Part shown: in pieces, positions 45,106-53,765 of the stretch | How positions within the stretch are numbered: the first letter of the stretch is position 1 | Layout: every line of letters starts with the position of its first letter | NCBI RefSeq assembly: GCF_039538365.1 | Contig: NZ_BAABCA010000006.1 | Span: 310,001-374,000, forward strand | Origin: Postechiella marina | GTDB taxonomy: Bacteria; Bacteroidota; Bacteroidia; Flavobacteriales; Flavobacteriaceae | Length of the DNA: 64,000 nt | Direction: 5' to 3' | Made by a program: the position numbers and the translations under genes | The notes under the pieces: model-generated | Told to the model about the DNA's origin: nothing | What the model saw: only the letters and a program-made list of their open reading frames with translations | The model's database searches: none

Positions 45106-45648
45106 TTACCCCTTCAATTTATCGGCATGTAGTTTTCTTAATTTGGCTAATTTGGGTGTAATTACAAAACTACAAAAGCCTTCACTTTGATTGTTTCTGT
45201 AATAATCTTGATGATAATCTTCGGCTTTATAAAAAACATCTAAAGCAGTAAGTTCTGTTACAATAGCGTCATCATAATAAGGCGTTACATCTTTCAGTAC
45301 CTTTTCTGCGGTATCTTTTTGTTTTTGATCGTGATAATAAATTACCGAACGGTATTGTGTACCAACATCGCCTCCTTGCCTGTTTAATGTTGTAGGATCG
45401 TGAGTAGTCATAAAAACAACTAAAATATCTTCGTAAGAAATAACATTTGCATCAAAAGTTATTTGAATTACTTCTGCATGCCCTGTTAAACCAGAGCATA
45501 TTTCTTTATATGTTGGGTGTCCGGGTACGCTACCACCAGAATATCCAGAAACAACTTTCTCTACTCCTTTCACTTCTTGAAACACTGCTTCTGTACACCA
45601 AAAACATCCACCACCAACTGTGGCTATTTGTAAATTTTCTTTATTCAT
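45106..45648 (-). CDS. msrA: Peptide methionine (S)-sulfoxide reductase
   Basis: A 180-residue MsrA with GGGCFWCTEA at 12-21 (catalytic Cys15), the binding segment HDPTTLNRQGGDVGTQYRS and the tail GFCSF with a candidate resolving Cys. It reduces the S epimer of methionine sulfoxide in proteins using thioredoxin. It overlaps msrB by 4 bp (45645-45648), so both stereoisomers are handled by one transcript, and selO starts 4 bp after its stop. It is the canonical copy compared with 42061-42555. Confidence 0.95.
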   Translation of the reverse strand: MNKENLQIATVGGGCFWCTEAVFQEVKGVEKVVSGYSGGSVPGHPTYKEICSGLTGHAEVIQITFDANVISYEDILVVFMTTHDPTTLNRQGGDVGTQYRSVIYYHDQKQKDTAEKVLKDVTPYYDDAIVTELTALDVFYKAEDYHQDYYRNNQSEGFCSFVITPKLAKLRKLHADKLKG

Positions 45649-46097
45649 TTTTTATTTTTTTCTATTTTCATAGACTCTGAATTAACACAATATCTTAATC
45701 CGCTAGGTTCTGGGCCATCAGGAAATATATGCCCCAAATGCGCATCGCAGGTATTACACATAACCTCTACACGTACCATACCAAAAGATGTATCTCTTTT
45801 GTATTTAATAGCATGTTTTTCTATAGGCTGTGTAAAACTTGGCCAACCCGTGCCAGAACTAAATTTAATTGTAGAATCGAACAATGGTGTATTACAACAT
45901 ACACAATTATATTGCCCTTCGTCATAAATACTACAAAGCGCTCCACTATGCGGGTGCTCTGTTCCCTTTAAACGTGTAATTCTAAATTGCTCTGGCGATA
46001 ATAGAGCTTTCCATTCTGCTTCTGTTTTTTCCACTCTATTTATTGGAGTTGGGTTTCCATTAACAGAAAAATTAATAATATCTTTCCAAGTAAGCAT
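45645..46097 (-). CDS. msrB: Peptide methionine (R)-sulfoxide reductase
   Basis: A 150-residue MsrB. The zinc-binding cysteine pairs are in QYNCVCCNTP and VMCNTCDAHLGH, and the catalytic Cys is in RYCVNS near the end. GTGWPSFTQP is a family signature. No signal peptide is present, so it is cytoplasmic. It is the first gene of the minus-strand run msrB-msrA-selO-aldo/keto reductase-MsrA-like and overlaps msrA by 4 bp. Confidence 0.95.
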   Translation of the reverse strand: MLTWKDIINFSVNGNPTPINRVEKTEAEWKALLSPEQFRITRLKGTEHPHSGALCSIYDEGQYNCVCCNTPLFDSTIKFSSGTGWPSFTQPIEKHAIKYKRDTSFGMVRVEVMCNTCDAHLGHIFPDGPEPSGLRYCVNSESMKIEKNKK

Positions 46098-46234
46098 ACT
46101 CTGTCCTTTATTTTAATATTGTAAATACCACATGTTATAAAGTGCAAATTTAAGTCGAAAAGCACTTCTAAACCTTACAGTTTTTTAATAAATATTCATT
46201 TTTGAAAGCTTAACTAAAATTTACGACAAATTAT

Positions 46235-46242
46235 TACGTTTG
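46235..46242 (+). promoter_or_regulatory. Possible -7 box for the HD-PycTM gene
   Basis: TACGTTTG matches TAnnTTTG exactly and lies 64 bp before the ATG at 46306. No TTG was found at the usual distance upstream, so only half the promoter is supported. Confidence 0.35.
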
Positions 46243-46305
46243 CACAGTTAATTTTTATGTTATTAAAGTTTAGTATTTTTACTAAATAATTTACCTATTG
46301 AACCT

Positions 46306-47505
46306 ATGCCTATTTCTGAAGTTGAAAAATATGTTACAAACCTTTTAAGCCAAGAGTTAGACACCTCTTATACTTATCATAATTTATCACATACAAGACG
46401 TGTTGTAGAAAAAGCTACAGAACTAGCCGAGCTTTCTAAAATTAATGACGTAGACAAAGATTTGCTTTTATCTGCTGCTTGGTTACACGATATAGGCTAC
46501 ATAAAAAACATTAACAAACACGAAGAAGAAGGCGCCATAATGGCTAAAGGTATTTTAGAAAATTTAAAATACACTCCAGCACAAATTAATACTATTACCA
46601 ATTTAATATTAATAACTAAAATGGGTGCTGTGCCTAAAACCCAACTAGAAAAAATAATGTGCGATGCAGATTGTTCGCATATTGGGAGTAAAAATTACGC
46701 TGAAGTCTCTGAATTACTTAGAAAAGAATGGGAACTTACATGTAATAAAACCTATACCGAAGCAGAATGGCTAGACGAAAACATTAAATTTCTTTCTACA
46801 CAACACCGCTTTTACTCTGTTGAAGCTGTTTCTAATTGGGACAAAAGAAAAGGCAAAAACCTTATTGGTTTATTAAATGAAAAAAAGAAACTAGACCAGC
46901 AAAACTCGAAATTAAAACAAAAAAAAGAAGAATTAAAGTTTAAAAAAGAAAAGGTAGAAATGCCTGAACGCGGTATAGAAACCATGTTTCGTGTTACTTT
47001 AAAAAACCACATTACACTTAGTAATATTGCCGATACAAAAGCCAATATTTTACTATCTGTAAATGCTATTATTGTTTCTTTAGTATTATCTAACTTGGTT
47101 TCTAAATTAGATAACGCCTCCAATGCATACTTAATTACGCCTACCGTTATTTTTGTAATTTTTACAGTTATATCTATAGTTCTTTCTATTCTTGCCACCA
47201 GACCAAATGTTACTAGCGGAAAGTTTACAAAAGAAGATGTAGCAGCTAAAAAAGTAAACTTATTATTTTTTGGAAACTTCCATAAGATGAGTTTACACGA
47301 TTTTGAATGGGCTATGGGAGAAATGATGCAAGATAGAGACTACTTATACTCTTCTATGAAAAAAGACTTATATTTTCTAGGCTTAGTTTTAGATAAAAAA
47401 TATAAAATACTTAGAATTACCTACCTTGTTTTTATGATAGGCATTATAATAAGCGTTATTGCCTTTGCTATAGCTTTTAGGTACTCTGGCGCTGTTACAA
47501 TTTAA
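46306..47505 (+). CDS. HD-domain phosphohydrolase fused to a Pycsar-type transmembrane effector (PycTM)
   Basis: A 399-residue protein. Residues 1-175 are an HD domain with H25, H29, HD at 61-62 and CDAD at 119-122 as metal ligands. Residues about 185-222 are a Lys/Glu-rich coiled coil. The C-terminal part (225-395) fits the DUF5706 Pycsar effector family: SNIADTKANILLSVNAII near 240-257, two hydrophobic helices, MSLHDFEWAMGEMMQD near 327-342 and a last helix near 370-393. Stand-alone PycTM proteins respond to cyclic pyrimidine nucleotides in anti-phage Pycsar systems; no uridylate/cytidylate cyclase is next to it here. The HD domain might destroy or sense the signal. It is transcribed divergently from msrB. 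Confidence 0.85.
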   Translation: MPISEVEKYVTNLLSQELDTSYTYHNLSHTRRVVEKATELAELSKINDVDKDLLLSAAWLHDIGYIKNINKHEEEGAIMAKGILENLKYTPAQINTITNLILITKMGAVPKTQLEKIMCDADCSHIGSKNYAEVSELLRKEWELTCNKTYTEAEWLDENIKFLSTQHRFYSVEAVSNWDKRKGKNLIGLLNEKKKLDQQNSKLKQKKEELKFKKEKVEMPERGIETMFRVTLKNHITLSNIADTKANILLSVNAIIVSLVLSNLVSKLDNASNAYLITPTVIFVIFTVISIVLSILATRPNVTSGKFTKEDVAAKKVNLLFFGNFHKMSLHDFEWAMGEMMQDRDYLYSSMKKDLYFLGLVLDKKYKILRITYLVFMIGIIISVIAFAIAFRYSGAVTI

Positions 47506-47544
47506 AAACAAACACGCAATAAGCTAACAAACAATAAGTTAACA

Positions 47545-47568
47545 TTTTTATTTAGATTTATTATAAAT
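47545..47568. promoter_or_regulatory. Left arm of paired operator-like inverted repeat
   Basis: TTTTTATTTAGATTTATTATAAAT, 24 bp directly upstream of the promoter for the TonB-dependent receptor. It is matched in opposite orientation by 47615-47638 with one mismatch. Inside it is a smaller dyad (TTATTTA-N9-TAAATAA). It is probably a repressor site, likely iron-responsive given the genes it precedes. Confidence 0.5.
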
Positions 47569-47571
47569 AAA

Positions 47572-47602
47572 TTGCACAGTTTAATTATAGAATATATTTT
47601 TG
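47572..47602 (+). promoter_or_regulatory. Promoter of the siderophore receptor operon
   Basis: TTG at 47572-47574, a 20-bp spacer, and TATTTTTG at 47595-47602 fitting TAnnTTTG exactly. It lies between the two arms of the inverted repeat, so protein bound at both arms would enclose it. Confidence 0.6.
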
Positions 47603-47614
47603 CTGAAATTTACA

Positions 47615-47638
47615 ATTTATAATAAGTCTAAATAAAAA
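47615..47638. promoter_or_regulatory. Right arm of paired operator-like inverted repeat
   Basis: Reverse complement of 47545-47568 over 24 bp with one mismatch, lying between the predicted transcription start and the ATG at 47642. Binding here would block early elongation or translation. Confidence 0.5.
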
Positions 47639-47641
47639 TAA

Positions 47642-50062
47642 ATGAAAACTAATTTTACTCTCACCATCTTATTAATGCTTAGTCTTTTTTCTTTTGCTCA
47701 ATCTGGAAGCATAAAAGGAAAAATTAACAATTCTTCTAACACCGCTTTATTTGGTGTAAATACAATAATAAAAAAAACAACTAAAGGCGCGCAAACAAAT
47801 GATAATGGGCAATTTGAAATCTCTAATGTTACCAACGGTAATTACGTACTTTCTATATCTTACTTAGGCTATAAAACCAAAGAAATAACTTTTGAAATAA
47901 ATAATAACACGGTTAATTTAGGAGAAATAATACTTTACGAAGGAAACGAACTTTTACAAGAGGTTGTTTTAGACTCAAAAAGGAAAAATAAATTTTCTAG
48001 AAAGAAAAGTGCTTACGTTTCTAAAATGCCTCTTAAAAACATTGAAAACTCTCAAGTATACAGCACTGTTACCAACCAATTACTAGTCTCCCAATCTGTT
48101 AATAGTTTTGAAGACGCCTTAAAAAATGCTGTTGGTGTAAATAAATTATGGTCTTCTACAGGTAGAAGCGGAGATGGCGCTGGATACTATTCTATTCGAG
48201 GTTTTTCTGTACAACCACAACTAGTTAATGGCGTTGCTGGTATTACAAATGGTTTTATTAACCCATCTAACGTAGAACGTGTAGAGGTTATTAAGGGCCC
48301 TTCGGCTACCTTATTTGGTAGTTCTATTACCTCGTACGGTGGTTTAATAAACATAGTAACAAAAAAACCATATAGCAGCACAGGCGGAAGCATTTCTGTG
48401 GCAGGAGGCTCTTACGATTTTGCAAAATTAAATGCCGATGTTAATGTAAGTGCAAGCGATAAAGTATCGTTACGTTTTAATGCTGGTTACCAAAAAGACA
48501 ATAGTTTTCAAGATTATGGGTTTAAAAAATCTGTTTTTGTAGCACCTTCACTATCATATAAAGTAAATAACAAACTAACATTAAATTTTGCTTACGAAGC
48601 GTCTGATAACGAGCAAACAAACCAAACGTTCTTATTCTTTAACAGAAGCGCTCCTTTAGTGTTTAACACTGTTAAAGAATTAAATTACGACCAAGACAAA
48701 TCGTTAACAAACGATGATGTTGTTATAAAAAATATAACACAGAACTATAGAGCTGAAGCTGCTTACAAAATTTCTGACAACTGGTCTTCACAATCTATTA
48801 TAGCTGGAGGTGTTGCAAAATCTAACGGTTTTTACACCTATTTATGGAACTTTGCAGATTGGACAGATGTTTCAAACCCACAAGGCACACCCAATTTTGC
48901 TTTATATGCTCAAAACACTAATGCCAAAACAAAAACGTTAAACTTACAACAAAACTTTACTGGCGATTTTAAGTTAGGCAATTTAAAAAACAAACTTTTA
49001 ATTGGTTTTGATTATTTAGAATCTACAATTACTGATCAAAGTTCTGGTTGGGGTTACATGCACTCTGTAAATGCTCAAGGTGATTTAATTTTTGGAGAGC
49101 AAGACGTAAACGCAGAAAATCTAAATGCAATTACTTCTAAACTAGACAACTCGAATATAAAAACAAAACAAAATGTATTTGGTGCTTATATTTCTAATGT
49201 ATTAAACATATTACCCAACTTATCGGCTATGGCTAGTGTGCGTTACGACAGGTTCGAGTATAAAGGCGATATTAACGATCCATCAGACGACCACCAAGCT
49301 TATAACGAATCTACATTTTCACCTAAATTCGGTATTGTTTTTCAGCCTATATTAAACGAGCTTTCAATATTTGCAAACTACCAAAACAGTTTTTCTTATG
49401 TAAATCCAGAATTGGTTCCTATAAACATTAACGATCCATCGGCAGGTACCATTTTACAATCATACGATTTAGAACAAGCTAACCAAATAGAATTTGGTGT
49501 TAAAACAAACCTATTTAACAATAAACTAGAAGCAACTATAAACTACTATAACATTACTGTAGACGATAAAGTTATGGGCTTTGGTACAGGAAAAACACAA
49601 GATGGCACAGTAAAAAGTAAAGGTGTAGAACTTGAAATTAATGCTAGCCCTATTACTGGTTTAAACCTGCGTGGTGGCTTTAGTTATAATGATTCTGAAA
49701 CAACTAAATCTGACACATTAAAAAATTTAATAGGCTTACGCCCAGCCGAAGCAGGGTCTGATATACTTTACAACTTTTGGGGAGATTATCAATTTACTGA
49801 AGGATTTGCTAAAAACTTTGGGTTTGGAGCAGGATTTAATGGCGCTAGCGACTACAATACCATGAGCGATTACACAAATTCTGGAGGCTTTACTTTGCCT
49901 GCTTACACGGTTTATAACGCCTCTATTTATTACGAAAACGATACTTTTAGAGTTAGTGTAAAGGGCAATAATATAACAGACGAAGTATACTATTCTGGTT
50001 GGAGCACATTAACACCACAGCAAAACAGAACATTTTTAGCATCTTTCGATTATAAATTTTAA
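47642..50062 (+). CDS. TonB-dependent siderophore receptor
   Basis: An 806-residue outer-membrane receptor. A signal peptide (1-19) and a carboxypeptidase-like domain of about 75 residues (IKGKINNSSNTALFGVNTII) precede the plug, with the family segments GRSGDGAGYYSIRGFSVQPQLVNGV and NVERVEVIKGPSATLFG (near 214-229) followed by GGLINIVTKKP. The beta-barrel ends in Phe (FLASFDYKF). This is the ferrichrome-iron/siderophore subtype rather than SusC. The next gene is a PepSY membrane protein (48-bp gap), the usual partner in ferric-siderophore uptake, and the promoter is flanked by a paired operator-like repeat, so iron control is likely. Confidence 0.92.
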   Translation: MKTNFTLTILLMLSLFSFAQSGSIKGKINNSSNTALFGVNTIIKKTTKGAQTNDNGQFEISNVTNGNYVLSISYLGYKTKEITFEINNNTVNLGEIILYEGNELLQEVVLDSKRKNKFSRKKSAYVSKMPLKNIENSQVYSTVTNQLLVSQSVNSFEDALKNAVGVNKLWSSTGRSGDGAGYYSIRGFSVQPQLVNGVAGITNGFINPSNVERVEVIKGPSATLFGSSITSYGGLINIVTKKPYSSTGGSISVAGGSYDFAKLNADVNVSASDKVSLRFNAGYQKDNSFQDYGFKKSVFVAPSLSYKVNNKLTLNFAYEASDNEQTNQTFLFFNRSAPLVFNTVKELNYDQDKSLTNDDVVIKNITQNYRAEAAYKISDNWSSQSIIAGGVAKSNGFYTYLWNFADWTDVSNPQGTPNFALYAQNTNAKTKTLNLQQNFTGDFKLGNLKNKLLIGFDYLESTITDQSSGWGYMHSVNAQGDLIFGEQDVNAENLNAITSKLDNSNIKTKQNVFGAYISNVLNILPNLSAMASVRYDRFEYKGDINDPSDDHQAYNESTFSPKFGIVFQPILNELSIFANYQNSFSYVNPELVPININDPSAGTILQSYDLEQANQIEFGVKTNLFNNKLEATINYYNITVDDKVMGFGTGKTQDGTVKSKGVELEINASPITGLNLRGGFSYNDSETTKSDTLKNLIGLRPAEAGSDILYNFWGDYQFTEGFAKNFGFGAGFNGASDYNTMSDYTNSGGFTLPAYTVYNASIYYENDTFRVSVKGNNITDEVYYSGWSTLTPQQNRTFLASFDYKF

Positions 50063-50110
50063 CCTAAAAACATAAAGGCAACCTTTTTAAGGTTCTCTTT
50101 TATTTATAAA

Positions 50111-51229
50111 ATGGCTATAAGAAAACACATACTAACATTACACAAAATTTTAGGGCTTGCTACAGGCATTATTGTATTTATAGTTGCCATTACTGGTTGT
50201 TGTTGGGCTTTTAGAACCGAAATAGAAAACCAATACAATCAATACAAAAAAGTAACACCACAAAACCAAGCCATTTTAACACCCACGGAAGTAAAAAAAA
50301 TAGCAGAAAACATATTTCCTAACAACACCATACATGGCAGTGTTTTTGGAAAAGCAGACGATGCTATAGAAGTTATTTTTTATGATGCTGAACCAGAATT
50401 TTATCAAAGCGCATTTTTAAATCCTTACACAGGTAAGGTTATTCAAGTAGACAATCACCTTACTGGTTTTTTTGCTTTTATTTTAAAAGGACACATGCGT
50501 TTATGGCTACCAAAAGCCATAGGCGAACAAATAGTAGGCGCTTCAATTTTACTTTTTATCTTTATTATAATTTCTGGTTTTATATTATGGGTGCCCAAAA
50601 AGCGTAAAAACCTAAAACAGCGTATTAAGTTTGATTGGAAACAAACAACCCGTTGGAAACGAAAAAACTTCGACTTACATACCGTTATTGGTTTTTATAT
50701 TTGCTCTTTAGCTTTAGTTCTCGCTTTTACAGGTTCTGTAATGTCTTACAACTGGTTAAAATATGTAGTTTATATATCTACCGGAGGCGACAAAGCACCT
50801 GCTTTTATTATTCCTAATAACACAAGCGAACCTAATAGCCATAGCACTGTAGCTATTGATAAATTAATTGTAAAGCTTAGAAAAGAATCGCCTAATGCCG
50901 AAAGTTTTGAATTACATTATCCAGAAACCGACTCTTCAAGTGTTTATATAGAAGTATCTAATAGTAATGATTTATTTTACGATTCTGATTTTAGATTTTT
51001 TGATCAAAATACTTTAGAAGAAATAGAAACTCCTGGAGTTTACGGTAAATATGAAGACGCTAAGTTTCCCGAAAAAATACTTAGGATGAATTACGACATC
51101 CATATTGGATCTATTGGAGGTATTACAGGAAAAATAATAGCCTTTATAATTAGCTTGCTAACCGCTAGCTTACCAGTAACAGGCACGCTATTATGGTTTG
51201 GCAGAAAATATAAAAAGCAAAAAGCTTAG
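50111..51229 (+). CDS. PepSY-associated transmembrane protein (siderophore-iron reductase type)
   Basis: A 372-residue inner-membrane protein with a first helix HKILGLATGIIVFIVAITGCCWAF and three more hydrophobic segments (near 137-160, 193-215, 340-362) of the PepSY-TM family. The large periplasmic loop between helices carries two PepSY-type stretches. Proteins of this kind next to siderophore receptors are thought to reduce ferric siderophores at the inner membrane, giving free ferrous iron. It follows the TonB-dependent receptor by 48 bp, so the two probably share a transcript. Its 3' end is part of a two-way terminator. Confidence 0.88.
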   Translation: MAIRKHILTLHKILGLATGIIVFIVAITGCCWAFRTEIENQYNQYKKVTPQNQAILTPTEVKKIAENIFPNNTIHGSVFGKADDAIEVIFYDAEPEFYQSAFLNPYTGKVIQVDNHLTGFFAFILKGHMRLWLPKAIGEQIVGASILLFIFIIISGFILWVPKKRKNLKQRIKFDWKQTTRWKRKNFDLHTVIGFYICSLALVLAFTGSVMSYNWLKYVVYISTGGDKAPAFIIPNNTSEPNSHSTVAIDKLIVKLRKESPNAESFELHYPETDSSSVYIEVSNSNDLFYDSDFRFFDQNTLEEIETPGVYGKYEDAKFPEKILRMNYDIHIGSIGGITGKIIAFIISLLTASLPVTGTLLWFGRKYKKQKA

Positions 51230-51246
51230 TTTAAAACTAAGCTTTT
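51220..51246. terminator. Shared two-way terminator
   Basis: AAAAGCTTAGT (51220-51230) pairs perfectly with ACTAAGCTTTT (51236-51246) around a 5-nt loop. It overlaps the stop codons of both the PepSY gene (plus) and the GAF gene (minus), with A/T tracts on both sides. Confidence 0.75.
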
Positions 51247-53603
51247 ATTTCTTTCATTAAATCATTGTAAGTATAAAACTCTTTATCATCTTCTTTTTTA
51301 TGATACAGCACACTTACTCGTAATGCTTTTAAACCTGTTACAGCTTGTAAATCTTGCAGCTCTACAATCTCTACATCGGTATCTAAATAATGTTTAGATT
51401 GTAAAAATTTAATATATCTTAAATATTCTAATTCGTCTTGCTTTTGAGAATATACAATAGTTATTTTCCCTTTTTCTGTAATACGTTTTCTTGTTCCTTT
51501 TATATAAGCTTTATCTACACGCTTTTTTACAATTTCGTAGCGTGCATTATACGTACCATCTACGTCAAACTGTTTTTCGTCCATTCTAAAACTTATAGAT
51601 AATGGCTGACTAAACACCAAAATCATCGAAGCAACATCTAGTGCTACAGGAAAATTCGATTGCATTTGGTAATACGCATTTTCCATTTCGCACATAACTT
51701 GCAGCTGCCATAAACGTAAGTTATATAAATATATAGGGTTAAAAGAATCTTCTTTAGTAATAGATTCTCCAACATACATGTTATGTTCTACACCATCAGT
51801 TTTAAAACGCTCAAAATAATGTGGATACATAGCTTGAGCTTCTACTTGTTTTTCATCTAAAAGCGAAGCCATTTCTTTATTAATCATAGCTACGGTATCA
51901 TCGTATTCTTTTCTATGATTGTAAAGCACATTTACTTTATCGTCTATAGAGTCAAAGTAACTATCAATTAATGGTTTTAGTTCGTCTATAACATAAATAT
52001 GTTTAAAAGCAGACTCTACATCTTCTTTAAAAAAGCTAGATATTTGCTGTTCGCTATCTACCTGAAAATGGTTTCTTAAGCCTTCTAAATAATCGTTTAT
52101 CTCAGATACAAACTGTTCGTATATTGGTAGTTTTTCAATTTTTATAGCTCTTTCAAAAACATTTTTAGCCGAGTTTAATTGCAAAGCTAAATCTTCTTTG
52201 GTTGCTTTATTTCTAGCTTCAGATGAACCTTTAATGTCTATTTGACCGTAAAGCGGATAAATATTATCAAAAGCTATTTTATTAAATGCTGCTTTTTCAT
52301 TATTAAATTCTGCCTTAATAAAGGCTCTTGCTTCTTTAGCAAAACGCCAATGCACACTTGGATGTATAGATGTACATTCTTTTTGAATAATAGCTTCTAT
52401 TAAGTTTTCTTCTTCTGCTTTAGAGCGTTCTACTGCAGATACAATAAAAGGCATTACGTCTTCTAACTTATTAGCCATAACACTATTAAGTACTTTTGGC
52501 CTTTTAGATACTATTTCTAAAATTCCCATCAATCCACTCTCGTTTGCAATAGGTGCAAAAATAGCACTCTTAATTCCTTGCTTGTGCAGTATACTAACGT
52601 GTGGCGAAGGTTTCTCGTACTTATTAAAAGCTTTGTCTACATCAGAAATAGTAAAAAATTTATTTTCTTTTAGCAACCTGTTGTAAGACCAATTACATAA
52701 AGCATCAGCACAAGATGCTGTTTCTCGCTTATTTAATAAAAAGCTATTCATACCAACACCATAAACACGCTCAAACTGATCTTCTTCTTCGTTATAAATT
52801 GAAAATCCTACCTGCAAGTCTTTTAAGCCTAACAAAGAACGAAATATTTCATGAAAATCTTCCATAAAACTTTTAGTCTTTCTTTTGTCTTCGCCTATTA
52901 ATGTTGACTTGATATTAGATATAGACTGATCGTCTGTTACATCAAAAATATTAGATATTACAAAGCCTTTAAAAATATAACTGTTTGGTGGAAATTTTTC
53001 TTTCCATAACCCTACATTATCATAATTATCTAGTAATTCTTCGTAATCTTCTTGTGTTATCTCTTTTGCTTTATTTGTACGTATTATTTCTATAAAATCT
53101 GCATTATATAGTATTTTATAAAAACGCAAAACACCATTTTCGTCTGGTATTTGATAATAAAACGGACGTTTAAAATTTAAATTATAGCCATAACAAAACC
53201 CTAGAATAACTGTACATGCAATAATATACATGTCGTCGTCTGGTAAGTTTTTAATCTCCAAATTAAAATCTTCGCCTGCTGTTCTTATAATTCTTTTAAA
53301 CCTTTCGGAAGAATTAAAAATAACATTTTGAAACGGTACAGATGCTGTTTTTATTTCGTTATTTGTTAATACCGCACTAAACGAATCTTGCAAAATAACA
53401 CCTATTTGATCTTTGTAAGTTTCTAATTTAGAAAAATCTGAAAAACCTTCTCTTAACTCTGGATAAGGAGCTTGTTCTTCCAAAATACGCTTCGCCTTTG
53501 CCGCAATAAAAGCGTTGTCGCTTTGGGCAAGGACTTCATATTGTTCTAAAAGCTTATTAAAGCTTATACGAACATCCAACGGAGATTTGAGATGAGTTAA
53601 CAT
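51237..53603 (-). CDS. GAF-domain protein without a recognisable output domain
   Basis: A 788-residue soluble protein. A GAF domain spans about 232-395, with NKRETASCADALCNWSYNRLL and GIKSAIFAPIANESGLMGILEI as its core strands. Upstream is a 220-residue segment with no clear domain; downstream is a long, mostly helical region (about 400-640) and a C-terminal part ending in a Lys/Glu-rich strand. No histidine kinase, GGDEF, EAL, helix-turn-helix or phosphatase motif is seen, so the output is unknown; a signalling scaffold is likely. The 5' region contains a perfect 10-bp palindrome at 53675-53695. Confidence 0.78.
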   Translation of the reverse strand: MLTHLKSPLDVRISFNKLLEQYEVLAQSDNAFIAAKAKRILEEQAPYPELREGFSDFSKLETYKDQIGVILQDSFSAVLTNNEIKTASVPFQNVIFNSSERFKRIIRTAGEDFNLEIKNLPDDDMYIIACTVILGFCYGYNLNFKRPFYYQIPDENGVLRFYKILYNADFIEIIRTNKAKEITQEDYEELLDNYDNVGLWKEKFPPNSYIFKGFVISNIFDVTDDQSISNIKSTLIGEDKRKTKSFMEDFHEIFRSLLGLKDLQVGFSIYNEEEDQFERVYGVGMNSFLLNKRETASCADALCNWSYNRLLKENKFFTISDVDKAFNKYEKPSPHVSILHKQGIKSAIFAPIANESGLMGILEIVSKRPKVLNSVMANKLEDVMPFIVSAVERSKAEEENLIEAIIQKECTSIHPSVHWRFAKEARAFIKAEFNNEKAAFNKIAFDNIYPLYGQIDIKGSSEARNKATKEDLALQLNSAKNVFERAIKIEKLPIYEQFVSEINDYLEGLRNHFQVDSEQQISSFFKEDVESAFKHIYVIDELKPLIDSYFDSIDDKVNVLYNHRKEYDDTVAMINKEMASLLDEKQVEAQAMYPHYFERFKTDGVEHNMYVGESITKEDSFNPIYLYNLRLWQLQVMCEMENAYYQMQSNFPVALDVASMILVFSQPLSISFRMDEKQFDVDGTYNARYEIVKKRVDKAYIKGTRKRITEKGKITIVYSQKQDELEYLRYIKFLQSKHYLDTDVEIVELQDLQAVTGLKALRVSVLYHKKEDDKEFYTYNDLMKEIKA

Positions 53604-53674
53604 AGTTTTGTTTCTATAAATTGTGCTATTATAAATTAACGATAAATAATAAATTAGACGTACAATTACGCCTT

Positions 53675-53695
53675 AAGTTACAAAATTTGTAACTT
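53675..53695. promoter_or_regulatory. Perfect palindrome upstream of the GAF gene
   Basis: AAGTTACAAA, one base, TTTGTAACTT: ten perfectly paired bases 72-92 bp before the GAF start codon. No U-tract follows on either strand, so it looks like a dimeric repressor or activator site (GTTACAAAATTTGTAAC core) rather than a terminator. Confidence 0.5.
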
Positions 53696-53765
53696 TTCTT
53701 CAAATAATCTTAATATCTAAAATGCAAAATTAAGGAATAAAAACGTTATAAACCATATTATAGAT

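Noticed and set aside
47545..47638. Paired arms before the siderophore receptor as one giant terminator hairpin
   Set aside because: The arms are 46 bp apart and enclose a consensus promoter, which fits operators better.
50080..50094. Six-pair hairpin AACCTT/AAGGTT between the receptor and PepSY genes
   Set aside because: Too short and with no U-run; it may be chance or a minor stabiliser.
53675..53695. Palindrome upstream of the GAF gene as the terminator of the cytochrome or another gene
   Set aside because: No U-tract on either strand and the position is inside the GAF promoter region.
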